A stretch of 64,000 nucleotides of DNA from Streptomyces rimosus subsp. rimosus (GCF_000720725.1 NZ_JOCQ01000030.1:33933-97932); one strand, 5' to 3'. Shown: positions 52,799 to 61,902, counted from the first letter of the stretch. Numbers and translations are program-made. The notes: generated by a model from the sequence alone, not told the origin.

Positions 52799-52850
52799 CC
52801 TGCGCCGCCTTTCTCGTTGTTGCCGCTGCTCAGAATACCTGTGAGCTAGA

Positions 52851-52906
52851 TGACAGTTACCGACTGATGAATTGCTTTGTCAACTGTCAGTGGCTGACAT
52901 TAGCCT
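52851..52906 (+). promoter_or_regulatory. Efflux promoter with TetR operators, leaderless start
   Basis: TTGTCA (52877-52882), 18 bp, TAGCCT (52901-52906); the ATG follows at 52913. TGTCAG-TGG-CTGACA (52885-52899) fills the spacer as a 6-3-6 palindrome. A second pair, TGACAGTT (52851-52858) and AACTGTCA (52882-52889), lies upstream and overlaps it. Repressor bound there would block polymerase. Confidence 0.75.
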
Positions 52907-52912
52907 CGAAGG

Positions 52913-54517
52913 ATGAGCTCTCAGACCCCGGTTGCCCACGCCGCACCGGACCTCCCCGTACCGGAGCCTCGCAAGGGACTCCGGGGCCATCCGTGGCTGA
53001 CCCTCTTCTCCGTCGCGATCGGCGTGATGATGGTCGCCCTCGACGGCACCATCGTCGCCATCGCCAACCCGGCCATCCAGGCGGACCTCAAGGCGTCCCT
53101 CGCCGATGTCCAGTGGATCACCAACGGCTATCTGCTGGCCCTCGCCGTCTCGCTGATCACGGCGGGCAAGCTCGGCGACCGCTTCGGCCACCGCCAGACC
53201 TTCCTGATAGGCGTGGTGGGCTTCGCGCTCGCCTCCGGAGCCATCGGTCTGTCCAGCGAGGTGTCGCTGGTCATCACCTTCCGCGTGCTCCAGGGCATCT
53301 TCGGCGCGCTGCTGATGCCCGCCGCCCTCGGACTGCTGCGCGCCTCCTTCCCGGCCGAGAAGCTCAACATGGCCATCGGCATCTGGGGCATGGTCATCGG
53401 CGCCTCCACCGCCGGAGGCCCGATCGTCGGCGGTCTGCTCGTCGAGCACGTCAGCTGGCAGTCGGTGTTCTTCATCAACGTGCCGGTCGGTGTGCTCGCC
53501 CTGGTGCTGGGCCTGGTCATCCTGAAGGACCACCGCGCCCAGAACGCCCCGCGCTCCTTCGACATCCCCGGCATCGTGCTGCTCTCCGGTGCCATGTTCT
53601 GCCTCATCTGGGCCCTGATCAAGGCCGGTGAGTGGGGCTGGGGCGACGCGAAGACGCTGGGCTTCCTCGCCGCCGCTGTCGTCGTGTTCGCCGCCTTCGC
53701 GATCCTGGAGACCAAGGTCCGCGAGCCGCTGATCCCGCTGCGGATGTTCCGTTCCGTGCCGCTGACGGCCGGTACGATCCTGATGGTGCTGATGGCCTTC
53801 GGCTTCATGGGCGGTCTCTTCTTCGTCACCTTCTACCTGCAGAACGTGCACGGTCTGAGCCCGGTCGACAGTGGCCTGCACCTGCTGCCGCTCACCGCGA
53901 TGATGATCGTCGGCTCGCCCGCCGCGGGCGCGCTGATCACCAAGTTCGGCCCCCGTATCCCGCTCGTCGGCGGCATGGTCTGCACCGCTGTCGCCATGTT
54001 CGGCATGACGACGCTGACCACCGGCACCGGCACGTTGGCCATGTCCGTGTGGTTCGCGCTGCTCGGCCTGGGCCTCGCGCCGGTCATGGTCGGCGCCACC
54101 GAGGTCATCGTCGGCAACGCGCCGCTGGAGCTCTCCGGCGTGGCGGGCGGCCTCCAGCAGGCCGCCATGCAGGTCGGCGGCAGCCTTGGTACGGCCGTGC
54201 TCGGCGCCGTGATGTCCAGCAAGGTCAGCTCGGACTTCGCGGGCAACTGGACCAAGGCGGGCCTGCCGGGCGCTCCGGACCCGGCGCTGAAGGCCGCCGC
54301 CGAGGTCGGCGCGGTGCCGCCGCAGGTGGCCCAGGCCCCGGGCATGACGCCGCAGATCGTCGACCGGATCGGCACCGCGGTGCACGACACGTTCGTGTCG
54401 GGCATGGGCCTGGCCTTCACCGTCGCCTGCGCCGTGTCGGTCGTCGCGGCCGTCGTCGCGCTGTTCACCAAGCGCGGTGCGAACGCAGAGGCGGGCGCGG
54501 GCGTCGGGCACATCTGA
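52913..54517 (+). CDS. MFS transporter, DHA2 (14-helix) drug efflux type
   Basis: 534 residues. First helix LFSVAIGVMMVALDGTIVAIANP; motif A GKLGDRFGHRQTFL; motif C VIGASTAGGPIVGGLL. Fourteen helices with a polar C-terminus. Exports toxic compounds by proton exchange. The ATG at 52913 is six bases after the -10, so the mRNA is probably leaderless and the nearby GAAGG plays no role. TetR repressor divergent. Confidence 0.92.
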   Translation: MSSQTPVAHAAPDLPVPEPRKGLRGHPWLTLFSVAIGVMMVALDGTIVAIANPAIQADLKASLADVQWITNGYLLALAVSLITAGKLGDRFGHRQTFLIGVVGFALASGAIGLSSEVSLVITFRVLQGIFGALLMPAALGLLRASFPAEKLNMAIGIWGMVIGASTAGGPIVGGLLVEHVSWQSVFFINVPVGVLALVLGLVILKDHRAQNAPRSFDIPGIVLLSGAMFCLIWALIKAGEWGWGDAKTLGFLAAAVVVFAAFAILETKVREPLIPLRMFRSVPLTAGTILMVLMAFGFMGGLFFVTFYLQNVHGLSPVDSGLHLLPLTAMMIVGSPAAGALITKFGPRIPLVGGMVCTAVAMFGMTTLTTGTGTLAMSVWFALLGLGLAPVMVGATEVIVGNAPLELSGVAGGLQQAAMQVGGSLGTAVLGAVMSSKVSSDFAGNWTKAGLPGAPDPALKAAAEVGAVPPQVAQAPGMTPQIVDRIGTAVHDTFVSGMGLAFTVACAVSVVAAVVALFTKRGANAEAGAGVGHI

Positions 54518-54898
54518 CCGCCCGCCGTCTGCCGTCGGCCATTCGCCGTCCGCCGTCCGTCGGGCAACCGGGTCGCGTTGACGCGCGGCCGGCCGGGGCT
54601 CCCGCCCCGGCCGGCCGCGCGTTTCGTTTCTCCACAGGCGCGCTGTCGCTCGTACGGGTCTGCGGTACTCCGCACCTCTGCGTACGCTGACCGGGCCGTA
54701 CGCCCTCAAGCCGCGTCAACCGGCCGCCCCGCAGGCCCCGTTGAACGCCCGACGGCGGCGCGTCGCCTGTCCGGGTGGACCGGTCCGTGCGTGCCTGGCG
54801 CCCGCACCCGCACGCAGCCAAGCTCGGATCACCGACCCCGCGGCGGACAACCACCCGTCGCGGCACGCCACTTCGTACTCCACGGGGGAGTGATCCAC
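54518..54898. other. Intergenic region after the efflux gene
   Basis: 381 bp. Short GCCGTC(C) repeats at 54525-54565, the hairpin at 54581-54622, then about 275 bp without recognisable features that must contain the promoter of the I36-like gene. No gene seen. Confidence 0.5.
54581..54622 (+). terminator. Strong hairpin terminator of the efflux gene
   Basis: Perfect 18-bp arms (54581-54598, 54605-54622), six-base loop, followed by TTCGTTTC. Confidence 0.88.
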
Positions 54899-55303
54899 AT
54901 GCGCATGGTCCACACCGGCATCCTGATCGCGGGAGCCGCCGCGCTGGCCGCCGCCCACCTCGGCGCCTCGCCCGCGCACGGCACACCGCAGGCCCGGCCT
55001 CGGGCGCACACGGGCCCGGCCGCCGGCGACTGTGCCACCGGACAGTTCTGCCTCTGGCCGGGCCGCGGCTTCACCGGTGAGCGGCAGGTCCACGAACTGG
55101 CCGACACCGACATCGAAAGCTGCGTCACGCTGCCCGCCGGAGCCCGCGCCGCATCCTTCGCCAACCGCACCGGGCGGCCGGTGACCACGTACCAGAGCGC
55201 CGAGTGCCAGGAGACCGGGGAGTTCGACACTTACCCGGGCGGCGGCAGCTGGGTGCCCGAATCCCCCTATCAGGTGCGGGCGTTCAAAATCTGGGAGCGG
55301 TGA
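54899..55303 (+). CDS. Small secreted protein, peptidase inhibitor I36-like
   Basis: 134 residues. Signal peptide MRMVHTGILIAGAAALAAAH with cleavage near residue 28. The mature part has CATGQFCLWPGRGFTGERQV and two further cysteines (ESCVTL, SAECQE), the pattern of I36/beta-gamma-crystallin-like secreted proteins of streptomycetes. GGGGGAG lies 8 bases before the ATG. It may inhibit proteases or bind the cell surface. Confidence 0.75.
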   Translation: MRMVHTGILIAGAAALAAAHLGASPAHGTPQARPRAHTGPAAGDCATGQFCLWPGRGFTGERQVHELADTDIESCVTLPAGARAASFANRTGRPVTTYQSAECQETGEFDTYPGGGSWVPESPYQVRAFKIWER

Positions 55304-55372
55304 GCGGGGGAGTGGAGGCGGCGGCGGGGGGTACCCGGGTGGCGAGCCCGGACCACGCGACCCTCGGGAGGG

Positions 55373-55702
55373 ATGATGGCGGGCCTCGGACAGCACAGCC
55401 GTACGCGATTCCGTACCCACCTGCGCAAGACCCCCCGCTCACGGGGCCGGACGGGGCCTCGGAGCGGGCCGGACCGCGCGACGCTGGGCGTGATCGGACT
55501 CATCTGCGCGGTCGCCGGATTCTTCGTCCTCAGCATCGTCCTGGGACCGGTGGCCGTGCTCCTCGGGTGGCTCGCGATGGGCCGCCGGTGGAGCGCGGGG
55601 AGCCAGGCGCTCCCGGCGCTGGTGGCTGTCGTCCTCGGTGCGATCGACACGGTGCTGGCGATCATCCGGATCACCAGCGTGGCCGCCGGGTCCCCGATCT
55701 GA
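55373..55702 (+). CDS. DUF4190 small membrane protein
   Basis: 109 residues. A basic Arg-rich N-terminus (1-33), then two membrane helices: ATLGVIGLICAVAGFFVLSI and LVAVVLGAIDTVLAIIRI, with GPVAVLLGWLAMGRR between them. That is the DUF4190 layout. GGGAGGG directly precedes the ATG pair. Function unknown. Confidence 0.8.
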   Translation: MMAGLGQHSRTRFRTHLRKTPRSRGRTGPRSGPDRATLGVIGLICAVAGFFVLSIVLGPVAVLLGWLAMGRRWSAGSQALPALVAVVLGAIDTVLAIIRITSVAAGSPI

Positions 55703-55797
55703 GCGGGCCCCGGTAGCCGTACGCCGGGTCCTGATCTGAGCGGGCCCCCGCAGCCGTACGCCGGGTCCCGATTGGAGCGGGCCCCGGCAGCCGTAAG
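55700..55797. repeat. 37-bp tandem repeat starting at the DUF4190 stop codon
   Basis: Units 55700-55736 and 55737-55773, with a partial third to 55797; each begins at the equivalent of the stop (TGAGCGGGCC; the third has GGAGCGGGCC). Confidence 0.85.
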
Positions 55798-55854
55798 CGA
55801 TCACCCGCCCGTCACCGGGCACTCCGGCGGCGGACGGGAGCACCGGAACAGAGA

Positions 55855-55900
55855 AGCGCGGCGCCCCCGGCCGGATCTCTCCGGCCGGGGGCGCCGCGCT
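55855..55900. terminator. Very strong bidirectional terminator
   Basis: Perfect 21-bp arms (55855-55875, 55880-55900) around a four-base TCTC loop, between the convergent DUF4190 and aceE genes. Confidence 0.92.
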
Positions 55901-55935
55901 GTCGGCTGTACGAGCCGCTGTCGGTGCCGGGACGC

Positions 55936-58668
55936 CTACGCGTCGCCGCCCGCCTCGCCGGCCTCCGCGGCCGCGACGTCCAGCAGCTGGTAGCGGTCGA
56001 TCGCCTGCTTCAGCAGCGAACGGTCGACCTTGCCCTCCTTGGCCAGCTCGGTGAGCACGCCGAGCACGATCGACTGCGCGTCGATGTGGAAGAAGCGGCG
56101 GGCCGCGCCCCGGGTGTCCGCGAAGCCGAAGCCGTCGGCGCCCAGCGACTGGTAGGTGCCCGGCACCCAGCGCGCGATCTGGTCCGGAACCGCACGCATC
56201 CAGTCGGAAACGGCCACCTTCGGGCCCTCGGCGTCGGCGAGCTTCTGCGTCACGTACGGGACGCGCTGCTCCTCCTCCGGGTGGAGCAGGTTGTGCTCCT
56301 CGATCTCCACCGCGTCGCGGCGCAGCTCGTTCCAGGAGGTTGCCGACCAGACGTCCGCCTTGACGTTCCACTCGTCGGCCAGGATCCGCTGGGCTTCCAG
56401 CGCCCACGGCACCGCCACGCCGGAAGCGAGGATCTGCGCCGCGTGCTCGCCCTTCTCGCCCTGGTTGACGCGGTACAGGCCCTTGAGGATGCCCTCGACG
56501 TCCACGTCCGCCGGCTCGGCCGGGTGCTGGATCGGCTCGTTGTAGACGGTGAGGTAGTAGAAGACGTCCTCGCTGTTCTCGCCGTACATCCGGCGCAGAC
56601 CGTCCTTGACGATGTGCGCGATCTCGTACCCGTACGCCGGGTCGTAGGCGACACACGCCGGGTTGGTCGAGGCGAGCAGCTGGGAGTGGCCGTCCGCGTG
56701 CTGGAGGCCCTCACCGGTCAGGGTCGTACGGCCGGCGGTCGCGCCCAGCACGAAGCCGCGCGCGAGCTGGTCGGCCATCTGCCAGAACTGGTCACCGGTC
56801 CGCTGGAACCCGAACATCGAGTAGAAGACGTAGACCGGGATCAGCGGCTCGCCGTGCGTGGCGTAGGCGGAGCCCGCCGCGATCAGCGAGGCGGTGCAGC
56901 CGGCCTCGGTGATGCCGTCGTGCAGCATCTGGCCGGTCGGCGACTCCTTGTAGGCCAGCAGCAGTTCGCGGTCGACCGACTCGTAGATCTGGCCCAGCGG
57001 GTTGTAGATCTTCGCGGACGGGAAGAACGCGTCCATGCCGAAGGTGCGGTACTCGTCGGGCGCGATCGGCACGAAGCGCTTGCCGATCTCCTTGTCCCGC
57101 ATGAGGTCCTTGAGGACCCGCACGAACGCCATGGTCGTGGCGATCTTCTGCTGACCGGAGCCCTTCTTCGCGCCCGCGTACGCCTTGTCGTCCGGCAGCG
57201 GCAGCGGCTTCGCCCGCACGACGCGGGTCGGCACATAGCCGCCCAGCCCCTTGCGGCGGTCGTGCATGTACTGGATCTCTTCGGAGTCGCGGCCCGGGTG
57301 GTAGTACGGCGGCAGGCCGTCCTCCAGGTCCTTGTCCGGGATCGGCAGGTGCAGCCGGTCGCGGAAGCCCTTGAGGTCCTCGACCGTCAGCTTCTTCATC
57401 TGGTGGGTCGCGTTGCGGCCCTCGAAGTTCGGGCCGAGCGTCCAGCCCTTGACGGTCTGCGCGAGGATCACCGTCGGCTGGCCCTTGTGCGCCTTGGCCG
57501 CCGCGTACGCCGCGTAGATCTTCTTGTGGTCGTGACCGCCGCGGCCCAGGTGCTGGATCTGGTGGTCGGTCATGTTCTCGACCATCGCGCGCAGGCGGTG
57601 GTCGTCACCGAAGAAGTGCTCGCGGATGTACGAGCCGGTCTCGGTCGCGTACGTCTGGAACTGGCCGTCCGGCGTCGTGTTCAGCTTGTTGACCAGGATG
57701 CCGTCGCGGTCCTGGGCCAGCAGCGGGTCCCAGGAGCGGTCCCACACCAGCTTGATCACGTTCCAGCCGGCGCCGCGGAACTGCGACTCCAGCTCCTGCA
57801 TGATCTTGCCGTTGCCGCGGACCGGGCCGTCCAGGCGCTGCAGGTTGCAGTTGACCACGAAGGTCAGGTTGTCCAGGCCCTCACGCGCGGCGATGGACAG
57901 CTGGCCGAGCGACTCCGGCTCGTCCATCTCGCCGTCGCCGAGGTAGGCCCACACGTGGGAGTCGGAGGTGTCGGCGATGCCGCGCGCCTCCATGTAGCGG
58001 TTCATCCGGGCCTGGTAGATCGCGCCGAGCGGGCCGAGGCCCATCGAGACGGTCGGGAACTCCCAGAAGTCCGGCATCAGCCGCGGGTGCGGGTAGCTGG
58101 ACAGGCCGTTGGGGAACTTCGACTTCTCCTGGCGGAAGGCGTCCAGCTGCGCCTCGTTCAGGCGGTCCAGGAGGTACGCACGGGCGTACACGCCGGGCGA
58201 GGCGTGGCCCTGGAAGAAGATCTGGTCGCCGCCCTTGCCGTCGTCCTTGCCCCGGAAGAAGTGGTTGAAGCCCACGTCGTAGAGGGAGGCGGAGGACGCG
58301 AAGGTGGCGATGTGGCCGCCGACGCCGATACCGGGGCGCTGTGCCCGCGAGACCATGACCGCGGCGTTCCACCGGGTCGCGTTCAGGACCTTGCGCTCGA
58401 TCTCCTCGTTGCCGGGGAAGAACGGCTCGTCCTTGGTCGCGATGGTGTTGACGTAATCCGTGCTGCGCATCTCGGGAACGGCCACGCGCTTCTCGCGGGC
58501 ACGCTCGATCAGGCGGAGCATGAGGTAGCGGGCACGTTCCCGGCCTCGCTCATCGACGGCTGCGTCGAGCGAGTCGAGCCATTCCTGGGTCTCTTCGGGA
58601 TCGAAGTCCGGGACCTGGCTGGGAAGGCCGCCAATGATGATCGGGTTGCGATCGGATCCGGAAGCCAC
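55936..58668 (-). CDS. aceE: Pyruvate dehydrogenase E1 component, homodimeric
   Basis: 910 residues, the usual length for AceE. The thiamine-diphosphate motif is GDGEMDEPES...NCN (YLGDGEMDEPESLGQL, then VVNCNLQRLDGP). Also present: GIGVGGHIATFASSASLYDVGFNHFF region (substrate channel His) and FYSMFGFQRTGDQ of the pyrimidine domain. It decarboxylates pyruvate for acetyl-CoA formation. The GTG at 58668 follows GAAGGA by 6 bases and gives the normal start VASGSDRNPIIIGGLPSQ. No E2 or E3 gene adjoins, as is normal in streptomycetes. Confidence 0.97.
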   Translation of the reverse strand: MASGSDRNPIIIGGLPSQVPDFDPEETQEWLDSLDAAVDERGRERARYLMLRLIERAREKRVAVPEMRSTDYVNTIATKDEPFFPGNEEIERKVLNATRWNAAVMVSRAQRPGIGVGGHIATFASSASLYDVGFNHFFRGKDDGKGGDQIFFQGHASPGVYARAYLLDRLNEAQLDAFRQEKSKFPNGLSSYPHPRLMPDFWEFPTVSMGLGPLGAIYQARMNRYMEARGIADTSDSHVWAYLGDGEMDEPESLGQLSIAAREGLDNLTFVVNCNLQRLDGPVRGNGKIMQELESQFRGAGWNVIKLVWDRSWDPLLAQDRDGILVNKLNTTPDGQFQTYATETGSYIREHFFGDDHRLRAMVENMTDHQIQHLGRGGHDHKKIYAAYAAAKAHKGQPTVILAQTVKGWTLGPNFEGRNATHQMKKLTVEDLKGFRDRLHLPIPDKDLEDGLPPYYHPGRDSEEIQYMHDRRKGLGGYVPTRVVRAKPLPLPDDKAYAGAKKGSGQQKIATTMAFVRVLKDLMRDKEIGKRFVPIAPDEYRTFGMDAFFPSAKIYNPLGQIYESVDRELLLAYKESPTGQMLHDGITEAGCTASLIAAGSAYATHGEPLIPVYVFYSMFGFQRTGDQFWQMADQLARGFVLGATAGRTTLTGEGLQHADGHSQLLASTNPACVAYDPAYGYEIAHIVKDGLRRMYGENSEDVFYYLTVYNEPIQHPAEPADVDVEGILKGLYRVNQGEKGEHAAQILASGVAVPWALEAQRILADEWNVKADVWSATSWNELRRDAVEIEEHNLLHPEEEQRVPYVTQKLADAEGPKVAVSDWMRAVPDQIARWVPGTYQSLGADGFGFADTRGAARRFFHIDAQSIVLGVLTELAKEGKVDRSLLKQAIDRYQLLDVAAAEAGEAGGDA

Positions 58669-59138
58669 GCTGTTCCTTCGCTGTTCGGTATTGCTCTGCT
58701 TGGTGTCGCGCCGTCTTCCATCGTGTACCGGCTCGCCGGGATACGTCATCTCTACCGGTGGGTAACCACTCCCTAAGAGACGGGCGCTGAAAGGCCGGTT
58801 TTTCAGGTCGGCCAAATCGCAACCATACGCCCACGCCAAAACCGGCTGCCGTACGGTCGTGCGAACCCCGAAGAGGGGTCCGTACGCGAGGTGACGCCCC
58901 CCAAAGGGCGCAGTCCCCTCTCAAAACTACATAAAGACCACGAAACGGTGTGGGGTGAATCACTTCCCGCCGTGTGTGCGGGGTCGCAGTTGCGGCGAGA
59001 CGGCGGTAAACGTCACCGTTTCGACGGTCTCGGCCGCCGGGTACTTGCGCGATCCGCCCGGCCCGTGTGGACTACGCCCAATGCCCCGCGCGTGCGTGGG
59101 GTGCAAGCCATTTACCGAAACATGACAGGAGGCAATCC
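58669..59138. promoter_or_regulatory. Long divergent control region between aceE and DUF3052
   Basis: 470 bp without a gene. It contains CGAAACGGTG (58941-58950) and its exact inverse CACCGTTTCG (59014-59023). The aceE side could form the small hairpin ACCCC-N5-GGGGT (around 58863-58880) and a GCGCCC/GGGCGT-type stem near 58890-58912, so a structured aceE leader is possible. I cannot assign -35/-10 elements with confidence. Confidence 0.5.
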
Positions 59139-59579
59139 GTGAGCGCGACCGCGGACCACGCGGAGGAGCGGACCAACCCGGCCGTCAAGCTGGGGTTCGA
59201 GCCCGGACAGGTGGTCCAGGAGATCGGCTACGACGATGACGTCGAGCAGGAGCTCCGCGAAGCCATTGAGGCCGTGATCGGCCAGGAGATCGTTGACGAG
59301 GACTACGACGACGTCGCGGACGTCGTCGTGCTGTGGTTCCGCGATGACGACGGCGACCTCACGGACGCGCTGGTGGATGCCATCGGTCTGATCGACGAGG
59401 GCGGCGAGATCTGGCTGATGACGCCCAAGACCGGCCGTGACGGGTACGTCGAGCCGAGCGACATCAATGAAGCCGCGCAGACCGCTGGGCTGTCCCAGAC
59501 CAGGAGCATCAACGCGGGCAAGGACTGGAGCGGCAGCCGCCTGGTCACGCCCAAGGGCGCCAAGTCGGGCAAGCGCTGA
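59139..59579 (+). CDS. DUF3052 protein
   Basis: 146 residues, acidic. GTG start with AGGAGG 7 bases upstream. Family features: NPAVKLGFEPGQVVQEIGYD, VVVLWFRDDDGDLTDALVDA and SGSRLVTPKG. DUF3052 is conserved in actinobacteria beside aceE but has no assigned function. No membrane segment. Confidence 0.9.
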   Translation: MSATADHAEERTNPAVKLGFEPGQVVQEIGYDDDVEQELREAIEAVIGQEIVDEDYDDVADVVVLWFRDDDGDLTDALVDAIGLIDEGGEIWLMTPKTGRDGYVEPSDINEAAQTAGLSQTRSINAGKDWSGSRLVTPKGAKSGKR

Positions 59580-59783
59580 GCCGCGTCCCCACGATCCGTA
59601 CCCAGCCCTCCGCCGGGTGATCCGGTGGGGGGCTCGGTGTGTGGACGCCGGCGCGTAGGGTTGGCCGCAACCTGTTGGAATCCGCCGGAGCGGCCGTCGG
59701 CGGCGGTGCCCGTACGTACGCCCGGAACGGCGTCCGGGCACGGCGGCGCGCCCGCTCCCGGCGTCTGCGAAGGGAACGGTCCC

Positions 59784-60242
59784 ATGGCGATCGAGGTCGG
59801 CACGAAGGCTCCGGAATTCGAGCTGAAGAACCAGCACGGCGAGCTGGTCAAGCTCTCCGACTTCCGCGGCGAGAAGGCCGTCGTCCTCCTCTTCTACCCC
59901 TTCGCCTTCACCGGCGTGTGCACCGGCGAGCTGTGCGCCCTGCGCGACGAGCTGCCGAAGTTCGTCAACGACGACGTGCAGCTGCTGGCCGTCTCCAACG
60001 ACTCGCCCTTCTCGCTGCGCGTCTTCGCCGAGCAGGAGGGGCTGGAGTACCCGCTGCTGTCGGACTTCTGGCCGCACGGCGAGGCGTCGCGGGCGTACGG
60101 CGTCTTCGACGAGGAGAAGGGCTGCGCGGTGCGCGGCACCTTCATCATCGACAAGGAGGGCGTGGTGCGCTGGACGGTCGTCAACGGCCTGCCCGACGCC
60201 CGCGACCTCAACGACTACCTCAAGGCGCTCGACACCCTCTGA
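59784..60242 (+). CDS. ahpE: AhpE-type one-Cys peroxiredoxin
   Basis: 152 residues. Peroxidatic Cys46 in FYPFAFTGVCTGELCALRDE, with a second Cys51; LLSDFWPHGEASRAYGVF and VRGTFIIDKEG match AhpE closely. It reduces peroxides and peroxynitrite with mycothiol/mycoredoxin as electron donors in actinobacteria. ATG 59784 follows AGGGAACGG. The 204-bp gap before it shows nothing else. Confidence 0.92.
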   Translation: MAIEVGTKAPEFELKNQHGELVKLSDFRGEKAVVLLFYPFAFTGVCTGELCALRDELPKFVNDDVQLLAVSNDSPFSLRVFAEQEGLEYPLLSDFWPHGEASRAYGVFDEEKGCAVRGTFIIDKEGVVRWTVVNGLPDARDLNDYLKALDTL

Positions 60243-60416
60243 CCGGGGCACGCCGGCCCGGGCGGCGGTGGCCGGCCCGGGCCGCGACATCGAAGCGGTG
60301 TCCGGACCGGAACCTGTAATCGGTGGGAACCGGTCACTAGGATCAAATCGTTGATCCGATGCCATGCACGATGGGGGCGCAAAGCATTTCGTACCCCTCG
60401 AACCCAAGGAGGACTC

Positions 60417-60992
60417 GTGGGAGTCAGCCTCAGCAAGGGCGGCAACGTCTCGCTGACGAAGGAAGCCCCCAATCTGACCGCCGTGCTCGTCGGTCTGGGC
60501 TGGGACGCCCGTACCACCACCGGTACGGACTTCGACCTGGACGCCAGCGCGCTGCTGACCAACGACCAGGGCAAGGTCGCCAACGACCAGAACTTCGTGT
60601 TCTTCAACAACCTGAAGAGCCCGGACGGCTCGGTCGAGCACACCGGCGACAACACCACCGGTGAGGGCGAGGGCGACGACGAGGCCATCAAGGTCAACCT
60701 CGCCGGCGTGCCCGCCGACGTGGCCAAGATCGTGTTCCCGGTGTCGATCTACGACGCCGAGAACCGCCAGCAGAGCTTCGGCCAGGTCCGCAACGCCTAC
60801 ATCCGCGTCGTCAACCAGGCCGACGGCAACGAGCTCGCCCGCTACGACCTGAGCGAGGACGCCTCGACCGAGACCGCCATGGTCTTCGGCGAGCTGTACC
60901 GCAACGGCGCGGAGTGGAAGTTCCGGGCCATCGGTCAGGGCTACGCCTCGGGCCTGCGCGGCATCGCGCAGGACTTCGGCGTCAACGTCTGA
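60417..60992 (+). CDS. terD: TerD-family protein, copy 1
   Basis: 191 residues, GTG start, AGGAGG 5 bases upstream. Typical TerD: VSLSKGGNVSLTKEAPNLT, calcium-site acidic loops DFDLDASALL and TTGEGEGDDEAI, and the ending GLRGIAQDFGVNV. The family binds calcium and is linked to tellurite, oxidative and phage stress; its molecular role is unsettled. The 174-bp gap upstream shows no other feature. Confidence 0.93.
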   Translation: MGVSLSKGGNVSLTKEAPNLTAVLVGLGWDARTTTGTDFDLDASALLTNDQGKVANDQNFVFFNNLKSPDGSVEHTGDNTTGEGEGDDEAIKVNLAGVPADVAKIVFPVSIYDAENRQQSFGQVRNAYIRVVNQADGNELARYDLSEDASTETAMVFGELYRNGAEWKFRAIGQGYASGLRGIAQDFGVNV

Positions 60993-61008
60993 CCGGAGTC
61001 ACCTTCCG

Positions 61009-61054
61009 CGCCCGGCGCCGTACACCCCTGTCCCGGGGCGTACGGCGCCGGGCG
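61009..61054 (+). terminator. Terminator after TerD copy 1
   Basis: Perfect 15-bp arms (61009-61023, 61040-61054), loop 16 bases. The rest of the gap before the next gene (to 61271) is rich in GCGTACG. Confidence 0.75.
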
Positions 61055-61271
61055 TGCTTGAAGCCCGTACGCGCCCCGTACGGGACATGGACCCCGGAGA
61101 GCTGGCGTGCGCGCACCGCGCACGGTCCACACGCGCGCCGTGAAGGTGCCGTATCCGGGGCTGTGCCCACCTCGTACGCGCTGCGTACGCGTCGCGTACG
61201 GGCTGCGTACGGATCAGCAGAAAGCCGTGGGGCACCGCGGCACCACCGTCACCGGGGAGGATGCGAACACC

Positions 61272-61847
61272 ATGGGCGTCACGCTCGCAAAGGGAGGCAA
61301 CGTCTCCCTCTCCAAGGCCGCGCCGAATCTCACACAGGTCATGGTCGGCCTGGGCTGGGACGCGCGCTCGACCACGGGAGCGCCGTTCGACCTGGACGCC
61401 AGCGCGCTGCTGTGCAGGTCGGGGCGGGTGCTCGGGGACGAGTACTTCGTCTTCTACAACAACCTCAAGAGCCCGGACGGCTCGGTCGAACACACCGGTG
61501 ACAATCTCACCGGTGAGGGCGAGGGGGACGACGAGTCGATTCTCGTCGACCTGAGCAAGGTTCCCGCCGAGGTCGACAAGATCGTCTTTCCGGTCTCGAT
61601 CCACGAGGCGGATCTGCGCGGCCAGAGCTTCGGCCAGGTCAGCAACGCTTTCATCCGGGTCGTCAATCAGGCGGACGGCAGTGAGCTGGCGCGCTACGAC
61701 CTCAGCGAGGACGCCTCCAGCGAAACAGCAATGATCTTCGGTGAGGTCTACCGGTACAGCGGTGAATGGAAGTTCCGCGCGGTGGGCCAGGGGTACGCGT
61801 CGGGGTTGCGCGGCATCGCTCTAGACTTCGGGGTCAACGTTTCGTAA
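61272..61847 (+). CDS. terD: TerD-family protein, copy 2
   Basis: 191 residues, about three-quarters identical to copy 1 by eye. Same motifs: GVTLAKGGNVSLSK, FDLDASALLCRSG, LTGEGEGDDES, GLRGIALDFGVNV. GGGGAGG lies about 10 bases before the ATG. It has its own upstream region, so the two copies may be regulated separately. Confidence 0.93.
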   Translation: MGVTLAKGGNVSLSKAAPNLTQVMVGLGWDARSTTGAPFDLDASALLCRSGRVLGDEYFVFYNNLKSPDGSVEHTGDNLTGEGEGDDESILVDLSKVPAEVDKIVFPVSIHEADLRGQSFGQVSNAFIRVVNQADGSELARYDLSEDASSETAMIFGEVYRYSGEWKFRAVGQGYASGLRGIALDFGVNVS

Positions 61848-61902
61848 AGGCGCCGCGCGCCCAGCGCGGGGGACCCCACACAGCGAGGGATTGGGTTAGG
61901 CA

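Noticed and set aside
59580..60416. tRNA genes in the gaps around ahpE
   Set aside because: I looked for cloverleaf arms and the TTCGA-type loop on both strands and found none.
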